Shown here one piece after another: positions 57,729 to 64,000 of a DNA stretch of 64,000 bases. Position 1 is the stretch's first letter. Each line of letters opens with the position of its first letter. Under the pieces are notes generated by a model. It worked only from the letters and a program-made list of their open reading frames with translations, had not been told where the DNA came from and did not search any database. This DNA comes from Maribacter caenipelagi (GTDB lineage Bacteria > Bacteroidota > Bacteroidia > Flavobacteriales > Flavobacteriaceae): contig NZ_SNZW01000015.1 of NCBI RefSeq assembly GCF_004364175.1, positions 382,326-446,325 on the forward strand, read 5' to 3'. The translations under genes were made by a program, and so were the position numbers.

Positions 57729-58979
57729 TCACATTTTTAAAATTTCTTTTTGAAGAAGCTCAAAAGCCTTATTTACAGACTTTTCCACAACACGCTCGCG
57801 TGTACTCCCCATTTGAAATTCTTGTACCAATTTGGACTTCGGTCCATCGATTGCGATAAATACCGTTCCTACCCCAGCATTGGAATCTCCTTTTGTAGGT
57901 CCTGCATTACCTGTAGTGGCTATTGCAAAATCGGTTTTCATTAATTCTTTTGCTCCTTTTGCCATTGCACTTGCAACTTCAGCACTAACCACAGAATGTT
58001 TGTCAACTAATTCTTTAGGCACTTTTAGTATATTAATTTTAGCCTCTGTAGCATAACTGACCACAGAACCTTTAAAATAATTAGACGCTCCAGGAATTGA
58101 AGTGATTTTCTCTGCAATTTTACCTCCTGTAAAACTCTCTGCCGTAGACAAAGTTAACTTTTTACTGGTCAATAATTTAGCTACAATCTCTTCTAAGCTT
58201 TCGTCATCTTCAAGACCGAAAATAATATCATTGATTAGAGGATACAATTTATCACATTCCACATCAATTGCAGCTGCCAATTCATCATAATCAGGACCTT
58301 TACCAGACAATCGCAACCTCACCTTACCCAAGTTAGGCAAATAGGCCAATTTAATGTTAGAAGGCAAATTATCTTCCCATTCCTCAATACGCTTTGCAAT
58401 TGCACTTTCTCCCAAACCATAGGTTATTATTGTTCTATGGATTATATGAGGTCGTTTGTAATATGAAGCCAATTTTGGGATTACAGATTCCATCATTAGA
58501 TACTTCATTTCAAAAGGCACACCAGGCATTGAGATGAATGTTACTTCATTTTCCCGAATTAACATACCAGGGGCGGTACCATTCGCATTATGCAATACTT
58601 CTGCCCTACTCGGCACCAAAGCTTGCATTCTATTTATATCCGATATAGGAGTATTGCTAATGTATTTCGCAAATAATTCTTCTACATGCGCTAAAACCTC
58701 TGCATTCTCTACAAGTTCATCATTGAAGAACTCACATAAGGTATGTTTCGTAATATCATCTTTTGTAGGACCTAGACCGCCAGTAATTATTACTACATCT
58801 ACTCGTTCTGAAGCATCTTTAAAAGCTTTCAGCAAATGTGTACGTTCATCTTGAATAGAGGTAATTTGATAAACTGAAATACCTATTTTATTCAGTTCCT
58901 TACCAATAAATGCAGAGTTGGTGTCAATGATTTGACCGATGAGGATTTCATCGCCAATGGTAATAATTTCAGCAAGCAT
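57729..58979 (-). CDS. cinA: CinA family protein (nicotinamide mononucleotide deamidase domain)
   Basis: 416 residues with the two-domain CinA layout. N-terminal MoCF/COG1058 domain: [40 protein letters not shown] and [15 protein letters not shown]-terminal PncC-like domain (about 255-416): [22 protein letters not shown] and [21 protein letters not shown]. CinA of this type hydrolyses ADP-ribose and deamidates NMN (pyridine nucleotide salvage). Starts on the last base of the Hpt gene stop codon. Confidence 0.92.
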   Translation of the reverse strand: MLAEIITIGDEILIGQIIDTNSAFIGKELNKIGISVYQITSIQDERTHLLKAFKDASERVDVVIITGGLGPTKDDITKHTLCEFFNDELVENAEVLAHVEELFAKYISNTPISDINRMQALVPSRAEVLHNANGTAPGMLIRENEVTFISMPGVPFEMKYLMMESVIPKLASYYKRPHIIHRTIITYGLGESAIAKRIEEWEDNLPSNIKLAYLPNLGKVRLRLSGKGPDYDELAAAIDVECDKLYPLINDIIFGLEDDESLEEIVAKLLTSKKLTLSTAESFTGGKIAEKITSIPGASNYFKGSVVSYATEAKINILKVPKELVDKHSVVSAEVASAMAKGAKELMKTDFAIATTGNAGPTKGDSNAGVGTVFIAIDGPKSKLVQEFQMGSTRERVVEKSVNKAFELLQKEILKM

Positions 58980-59317
58980 TATAAATGGAAATCATTTTTT
59001 AATTCTGCTACAACCTGTTTTATATCGGTTCTTAGCATCGGAAACCTCTTTTCTATTTCTGCCATATTTGCTTCTTGCTTACCCAAAGTTTCTAACTCTA
59101 AAGCAATGGCACGTGTTTGCTCCATTCCGAGCAAATCTACGTTTGGCTTTATTTTATGCGCAAGTTTATATACTTGATCATGGTCTTTTTCTTGAAGGGC
59201 TTTTTCTAAAGCTTCTAAATCTTCGGGCACTTCTTCCAAAAAAACAGATATAACAGAATTTATAAAATCCTGATCTCCCTCTGCCATCTCGTTAATCTTA
59301 TCCAGGTTATAAATCAT
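58979..59317 (-). CDS. Hpt domain protein
   Basis: 112 residues, a single histidine-phosphotransfer domain with phospho-acceptor H54 in [17 protein letters not shown]. Such proteins relay phosphate between receiver domains in phosphorelays. No hybrid kinase or response regulator gene is adjacent; it is sandwiched (1-base overlaps) between the FAH hydrolase and cinA genes. Its kinase partner would lie elsewhere. Confidence 0.9.
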   Translation of the reverse strand: MIYNLDKINEMAEGDQDFINSVISVFLEEVPEDLEALEKALQEKDHDQVYKLAHKIKPNVDLLGMEQTRAIALELETLGKQEANMAEIEKRFPMLRTDIKQVVAELKNDFHL

Positions 59318-59928
59318 TACTTAATTTTTAAGGTAAAAAGCTCTTTGTCTTCCAAACTACCCGTAAGATAGTCATTTGGACTTATTTTCCCAACACCAGC
59401 AGGTGTTCCAGTAAAAATAATATCTCCTTTTTTTAACATAAAGAACGTTGAAACATAAGCAATTATTTCATCTATCTTCCAAAGCATTAAACTGGTATTG
59501 CCATCTTGAACGACTTCGCCATTCTTTAACAACTTAAAATTTAGGTTGTTAATATCCTCAAAATCAGTTTTAGGAAGCCATTCCCCTATCACAGCAGCAC
59601 CATCAAAACCTTTAGATTTTTCCCATGGCAACCCCTTATCTTTTAATTTAGATTGCAAATCTCTTGCAGTAAAATCTATACCCAATCCTATTTCATCATA
59701 GTAAGTAGGTGCAAATTCCTTAGCTATATGCTTACCTACTTTTTTAATTTTCACCAAGACCTCAACCTCATAATGCACATTATCCGTAAATTCTGGAATA
59801 TAAAAATCTTGCTGTTTAGGCAAAACAGATGAATCTGGTTTTATAAAAACCACCGGTTCTTCCGGTCTCTCATTCTTCAGTTCATCAATATGTGCTGTAT
59901 AATTTCTACCTATGCATATAATTTTCAT
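59317..59928 (-). CDS. Fumarylacetoacetate hydrolase family protein
   Basis: 203 residues of the FAH/acylpyruvase fold. Metal-binding acidic residues lie in VHYEVEVLVKI and the following GLGIDFTARDLQSKL; GDIIFTGTPAGVGKI is the conserved C-terminal block. It probably hydrolyses acylpyruvates or decarboxylates a beta-keto acid such as oxaloacetate. Overlaps the Hpt gene by one base; part of the exonuclease-cinA operon. Confidence 0.88.
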   Translation of the reverse strand: MKIICIGRNYTAHIDELKNERPEEPVVFIKPDSSVLPKQQDFYIPEFTDNVHYEVEVLVKIKKVGKHIAKEFAPTYYDEIGLGIDFTARDLQSKLKDKGLPWEKSKGFDGAAVIGEWLPKTDFEDINNLNFKLLKNGEVVQDGNTSLMLWKIDEIIAYVSTFFMLKKGDIIFTGTPAGVGKISPNDYLTGSLEDKELFTLKIK

Positions 59929-59934
59929 CCGGAC

Positions 59935-60849
59935 TTATTTTTTCTTAGATAATTTTAAACTGATGGCAGGTATTAAGTTTTCATTGTTACCTGGTGCTTT
60001 TATTGCAAAATCATTCCACTCGCCCATACCATAAACCATGGTTTTAAAATTTTGATTCTTTTGATATACGGCGGCAAAAGTGGGTGCAAAACGATCTTCT
60101 ACCACTTTCTTATTTGTAATAGCATGCCTGAAGGTATTCGTATACCAATTATAAGGTAAAAATATCCACTCTAACCCAATATACACACCTTCGTCAGGCA
60201 TTCTAATGCCCATACTTGAAAGATCTATAGATACATAATCTTCGTTCTTAGAACTCTCCAAAACAATGCTCTTACGCATTAAATCATGGTTCGGTTTTTT
60301 AGTTTTATAATCCACATCATATAACCGAAGTCTAAATTTTGACGAAGCTCTTTTAAACTTGCTATTCTGTTGTACATGAATGGTTATTTTTTCTATATAT
60401 TTTTTAGCTGCTCCTATATTAGGAAAATACAATGCCAATACCCAAGGGGTTTCCGCTGAGGAGAATCCGCTTTTAATACTATACGAACTAACAGGGTTCA
60501 ATACCTGAGAATCTCCCAAACTTTGAGAAACCACCACTTCTTCAAGCTCAAAGGTTTCTTCTTTCATATATATTTTCTTCTTTTCAGAAATAACCCTGGC
60601 AGACATTATAGTGTCTTTAAAGCCTAATGCCGAAATATGCACGTCGCGTTCTAAATAAGATTCAGGTACATCTATATAAAAATACCCTTCTTCATCACTT
60701 GATGTTCCTTTAAGGGTTTTTAGAAAACTAATGTTGGCATATGGCACAGCTCTTTTTGTTTTTTCATCATACACATGACCTTCGACCAGAACTTCTTGAG
60801 CATGACCTACACCCACTAGCGAAAGAAATACTACTAAACAAACACGCAT
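59935..60849 (-). CDS. Carboxypeptidase-like regulatory domain exported protein
   Basis: 304 residues with a signal peptide (MRVCLVVFLSLVGVGHAQ). Residues 20-100 form a CarboxypepD_reg-like beta-sandwich (VEGHVYDEKTKRAVPYANISF, GTSSDEEGYFYIDVPES), common in TonB-dependent receptors but here without plug or barrel. The remaining 200 residues are a beta-rich domain not assigned by me. Located 2 bases after the exonuclease stop. Confidence 0.8.
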   Translation of the reverse strand: MRVCLVVFLSLVGVGHAQEVLVEGHVYDEKTKRAVPYANISFLKTLKGTSSDEEGYFYIDVPESYLERDVHISALGFKDTIMSARVISEKKKIYMKEETFELEEVVVSQSLGDSQVLNPVSSYSIKSGFSSAETPWVLALYFPNIGAAKKYIEKITIHVQQNSKFKRASSKFRLRLYDVDYKTKKPNHDLMRKSIVLESSKNEDYVSIDLSSMGIRMPDEGVYIGLEWIFLPYNWYTNTFRHAITNKKVVEDRFAPTFAAVYQKNQNFKTMVYGMGEWNDFAIKAPGNNENLIPAISLKLSKKK

Positions 60850-60851
60850 TT

Positions 60852-61628
60852 TTAACTTAATTTATTATTGAGTTTGCTCAGTTTAATTTGAGTAAGAATC
60901 TTTTTTGTGTACAGCGGAAAATCGGCATTTAGCATCCATCCGAAATACCCAGGTTCATTTTCTAAAACAGCATGTACTTTTTTACCTTTATGCTTACCAA
61001 AAGAGAAAACTTCTTCTCCTTCCTCATCCATAGCTATAAAGCCCGCAAAATCTACCGATTGCTTTCTTCTTGAAAATTCAGAAAGTTTTTTAATATTATT
61101 TTCAAGATCAGGGTACCTATCTAATTGAGAAAGCAACACTTCGTAGGTTGCATTGGTATCTGCCGCCGCACTATGTGCGTCTAAAAGATCTTTATCGCAA
61201 TAGAATTTATAAGCTGCTTCTAGAGTTCTTTTTTCCATCTTGTGAAAAATAGTCTGCACATCTACAGATACCGTATTTTTCATATCAAAATCAATACCTG
61301 CACGCAATAGTTCTTCTGCCAATAAGGGAATGTCGAAGCGATCAGAATTGAATCCGCCTAAATCGCTATCCTTTATAATCTTATAAATTTCTTTTGAAAG
61401 TTCTTTAAAAGTTGGTTCGTTGGCAACCTTCTCATTAGTAATACCATGAACGGCAATTACCTCTTCAGGTATTATCATTTCAGGATTAACCAACCATGTT
61501 TTACTCTCTTTATTACCGTTAGGGTAAACTTTTAATATCGCTATTTCTACAATACGATCTTTTGCTACATTGATCCCAGTTGTCTCTAAATCAAAGAAGC
61601 AAATAGGTCTGGTAAGCTTTAATTCCAT
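60852..61628 (-). CDS. DEDDh exonuclease with ExoX-like C-terminal module
   Basis: With the ATG at 61628 the protein has 258 residues and begins at the exonuclease domain (PICFFDLETTGINVAKDRIVE); the frame extends 15 codons further upstream. DEDDh motifs: FDLETTG, GFNSDRFDIPLLAEELL, and HSAAADTNAT. This is the fold of DNA polymerase III epsilon/ExoX. The C-terminal 60 residues (FSFGKHKGKKVHAVLENEPG, WMLNADFPLYTKKIL) resemble the ExoX C-terminal/DUF3820 module. Probably a 3'-5' DNA exonuclease in repair. Confidence 0.88.
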   Translation of the reverse strand: MELKLTRPICFFDLETTGINVAKDRIVEIAILKVYPNGNKESKTWLVNPEMIIPEEVIAVHGITNEKVANEPTFKELSKEIYKIIKDSDLGGFNSDRFDIPLLAEELLRAGIDFDMKNTVSVDVQTIFHKMEKRTLEAAYKFYCDKDLLDAHSAAADTNATYEVLLSQLDRYPDLENNIKKLSEFSRRKQSVDFAGFIAMDEEGEEVFSFGKHKGKKVHAVLENEPGYFGWMLNADFPLYTKKILTQIKLSKLNNKLS

Positions 61629-61780
61629 ACGTGTTCTAGTTTTAACAAAGATACCCTTTCGTTTATAAGACACATAAAGTTACTCGCGATTAATTTTATT
61701 ACAAGGTAGAAATCTTAATAAAATCAAACAACTACCATTACAAATGGACCTAAGAATTTCAATTTAAATTATCATTTCAA

Positions 61781-61822
61781 AAAAAACACCCCTTTATACA
61801 AATTATATAAAGGGGTGTTTTT
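61781..61822. terminator. Terminator after the E2 gene
   Basis: Stem AACACCCCTTTATA / TATAAAGGGGTGTT with a 6-8-nt loop and A/T runs on both sides; on the minus strand it lies 20 bases beyond the E2 stop codon. Confidence 0.9.
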
Positions 61823-61840
61823 ATTTCTATTTTTTAATAT

Positions 61841-63265
61841 CTACACTTCTCTGTTAACATCCCAACCTTCTAGATAGTCTGCAACAGCTTTAGCGAACAT
61901 ACTACCTAAAGCACCATTTACAACCCTATGGTCATAACTATGCGATAAGTACATTTTACTACGAATAGCGATCACATCACCTTCTGGTGTTTCTATTACC
62001 GAAGGAATCTTTCTAATTGCACCAAGGGCTAAAATACCTACTTGTGGCTGATTGATTATTGGGGTTCCAAATACACTACCGAAAGTACCGACATTCGTTA
62101 CCGTATATGTACCACCTTGTACCTCATCTGGTTTTAAAGCATTGTTTCTAGAACGATTTGCCAAGTCATTTACAACCTTAGCAATACCTGTAAGGTTCAA
62201 CTGATCTGCATTCTTTATAACAGGAACTATTAGATTACCGTCTGGTAATGCAGCAGCCATACCTATATTGATATTTTTCTTTTTAATAACGGTATCGCCA
62301 TCTACAGAAATATTCATCATCGGATATTTCTTCAACGCCTTGGCAACTGCCTCCATAAAAATTGGTGTGAACGTAAATTTCTCACCTTCACTTTTAAAGA
62401 ATGCATCTTTTATCTTATTACGCCAAGTAACAATATTGGTTACATCAACTTCTATAAAACTTTGAACATGTGCAGATGTCGAAATACTATCGTTCATGTG
62501 CTTTGCAATAAGCTTGCCCATTCTCGTCATTGGTATCACCTCATCACCACGAGAAACCTGCATTTTAGGTTTTTCAGGTGCTGGTGTATTTGCTTTTGAA
62601 ACTGGCGGTGCCGAATTAACAGCTACCGTAGGTTCTGGCGCAGATACTTTTACTGGAGCCGCAACTGGTTGTGGTGCTTCTACCTTATCTTGAACTGCAA
62701 CTCTATCTGAGGCAGCAACTTGCTGAGCAGACTTACTACCTCCATTTTTAACGTAGCTTAAAATATCATCTTTAGTAACCCTACCATCTTTTCCGGTACC
62801 TGATATCGTTTCAAGCACATCAAAAGAAATACCTTCTTCTTTTGCTATGTTTTTAACCAATGGTGAATAGAATCGATCAGAATCTCCATTTAACTGAGCC
62901 GTGGAAATTTCTGCTCTAGCATGAACCACAGCTGATTCTGCCGCAGCAACCATTTCTTCTAGAACCGGTTCTGGTTCTTCTAATTCACTAACCGTGTTCG
63001 TAACATCACTCACATCTGCATCACCACCAACTTGAATAATTGCGACTGTTTGCCCTACTTTGACAATATCATCTACCTCAAAGCATTTTTCAATTAAAAC
63101 ACCATCGACCTCACTTGGTACTTCACTATCAACCTTATCTGTAGCAATTTCAAAAATGGCTTCGTCCATTTCAATCGTATCACCTACCTCTTTTAGCCAT
63201 GACGTTAATGTTGCTTCTGCAACACTCTCTCCCATACGTGGTAGTTTCAATTCAAATTTTGACAT
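61841..63265 (-). CDS. 2-oxoacid dehydrogenase E2 (dihydrolipoamide acyltransferase)
   Basis: 474 residues in E2 layout. N-terminal lipoyl domain with the lipoylated Lys in EIATDKVDSEVPS (about residue 44), a linker, an E3/E1-binding domain (FYSPLVKNIAKEEGIS, GTGKDGRVTKDDILSYV at about 140-185), a Pro/Ala-rich linker (190-245), and the acyltransferase core. The active-site His is H446 in YDHRVVNG; the usual Asp three residues on is Asn450. Could serve pyruvate, 2-oxoglutarate or branched-chain dehydrogenase; the branched-chain type seems most likely, but no E1 or E3 gene is adjacent. Confidence 0.88.
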   Translation of the reverse strand: MSKFELKLPRMGESVAEATLTSWLKEVGDTIEMDEAIFEIATDKVDSEVPSEVDGVLIEKCFEVDDIVKVGQTVAIIQVGGDADVSDVTNTVSELEEPEPVLEEMVAAAESAVVHARAEISTAQLNGDSDRFYSPLVKNIAKEEGISFDVLETISGTGKDGRVTKDDILSYVKNGGSKSAQQVAASDRVAVQDKVEAPQPVAAPVKVSAPEPTVAVNSAPPVSKANTPAPEKPKMQVSRGDEVIPMTRMGKLIAKHMNDSISTSAHVQSFIEVDVTNIVTWRNKIKDAFFKSEGEKFTFTPIFMEAVAKALKKYPMMNISVDGDTVIKKKNINIGMAAALPDGNLIVPVIKNADQLNLTGIAKVVNDLANRSRNNALKPDEVQGGTYTVTNVGTFGSVFGTPIINQPQVGILALGAIRKIPSVIETPEGDVIAIRSKMYLSHSYDHRVVNGALGSMFAKAVADYLEGWDVNREV

Positions 63266-63302
63266 ATCGATAATTTAAAGCTTGTTTTGTTTATATTTTT
63301 TG

Positions 63303-63310
63303 CAAAAATA
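63303..63310 (-). promoter_or_regulatory. -7 box upstream of the E2 gene
   Basis: TATTTTTG on the minus strand matches TAnnTTTG, about 38 bases before the E2 ATG. Confidence 0.4.
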
Positions 63311-63355
63311 ATAAAATAAATACCTTTTTATTGACATTTACATGAAATTCAAGAA

Positions 63356-63976
63356 CTAATCTTGCCTCAAAGAGCCTTCAAACGGTACTCTATTCAAAAT
63401 ACTTCTTCCTAAAGTGACCTCATCTGCATATTCCAATTCATCACCAACGGCAATTCCTCTTGCTATTGTAGAGGTTTTAATATCCAACCCTTCTATCTGT
63501 CTGAAGATATAAAAATTGGTAGTATCACCTTCCATGGTAGAACTCAACGCAAAAATCAACTCCTTTATTACGCCTTTTCTCACTTTATCTACCAAGGTTC
63601 CTATTTTCAAATTCTGAGGACCAATACCTTCCATAGGTGATATTTTACCGCCAAGCACATGATACTTTCCCCTAAATTGACCTGTATTCTCAATTGCCAT
63701 GACATCTCTAATATCTTCAACAACACAAACTAATGAACTATCTCTTTTAGGGTTGGCACATATTTCGCACTTTGTAGTATCTGAAATATTATGGCAATTT
63801 TCACAAAACTGTATTTTACCTCTTAAATCTACCAAAGACGTAGAAAGATTTTCTGTACGTTGTTCTGGTTGCTTTAATAAATGCAATACCAAACGTAATG
63901 CAGTTCGCTTACCTATACCTGGTAATTGCGAAACTTCATACACTGCGTTTTCTAATAATTTCGAAGAAAAATCCAT
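63356..63976 (-). CDS. recR: Recombination protein RecR
   Basis: 206 residues: N-terminal helix-hairpin-helix ([20 protein letters not shown]), a C4 zinc finger ([20 protein letters not shown]), and a Toprim domain ([37 protein letters not shown]). RecR acts with RecO and RecF to load RecA on gapped DNA. Complete in the window; the upstream gene lies beyond the right edge. Confidence 0.97.
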   Translation of the reverse strand: MDFSSKLLENAVYEVSQLPGIGKRTALRLVLHLLKQPEQRTENLSTSLVDLRGKIQFCENCHNISDTTKCEICANPKRDSSLVCVVEDIRDVMAIENTGQFRGKYHVLGGKISPMEGIGPQNLKIGTLVDKVRKGVIKELIFALSSTMEGDTTNFYIFRQIEGLDIKTSTIARGIAVGDELEYADEVTLGRSILNRVPFEGSLRQD

Positions 63977-64000
63977 AGGCTAATATGGGTATAAATTTAC

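Overview
The window is a stretch of ordinary, gene-dense chromosome from a low-GC member of the Bacteroidota, almost certainly the family Flavobacteriaceae (Maribacter/Zobellia-like marine relatives fit, but I cannot fix the genus). The evidence is: YidC and CTP synthase of Bacteroidetes type, the rpmB-rpmG-DUF4295-ftsY cluster, a bacillithiol synthase (BshC), Bacteroidetes-type promoters (TAnnTTTG -7 boxes in front of many genes), few Shine-Dalgarno sequences, several TTG/GTG starts, and many lipoproteins. I see no tRNA, rRNA, CRISPR, insertion sequence, phage or plasmid gene.

Layout. 1-8.3 kb: the start of a truncated exported protein, NDH-2 type NADH dehydrogenase, a secreted M20 amidohydrolase, an ECF sigma factor with a membrane partner, a PlsC-like acyltransferase, a CoA-type Nudix hydrolase, a cyclophilin lipoprotein, and a TRIC-like channel behind an RDD protein. 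8.3-14.5 kb: a tightly coupled membrane operon (SpoIIM-like, multi-TM protein, DUF4129, DUF4350, MoxR ATPase, DUF58) in which the DUF4129 gene is interrupted by an in-frame TAA. 15-18 kb: pirin, an orphan histidine kinase, a DUF2007 protein. 17.8-23.3 kb: a divergent pair likely acting on (keto)sugars (DUF1080 protein; large HEAT/cytochrome c lipoprotein) and a nitronate monooxygenase-like enzyme.

23.4-38.6 kb: mnmA, a four-FAS1-domain lipoprotein, yidC, pyrG, a DUF3820 protein, a Tat-exported TIM-barrel protein, the operon guaA / LysM-PBP1 protein / osmC-like / HExxH protein, a SIMPL protein and a PNPOx-like flavoprotein. Two intergenic stretches here (26.84-27.32 and 37.69-38.05 kb) hold hairpins that annotated genes do not fully explain. 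38.6-50.6 kb: a GT39-like glycosyltransferase and bshC, an M14 peptidase with a fused amidotransferase-like domain, DUF4177, the DUF2339/DUF3999 pair, an LpxR-like lipid A deacylase, and rimO.

50.6-64 kb: a beta-lactamase-fold lipoprotein, a nitroreductase, then a long minus-strand block: exonuclease, carboxypeptidase-regulatory-like protein, FAH-family hydrolase, Hpt protein, cinA, rpmB, rpmG, DUF4295, (terminator) ftsY, DUF2911, amidase, metallophosphoesterase. It is preceded by a 2-oxoacid dehydrogenase E2 gene and recR. The most unusual observation is the nonsense-interrupted DUF4129 gene inside an otherwise intact SpoIIM/MoxR/DUF58 operon; no clearly new defence or mobile system is visible.
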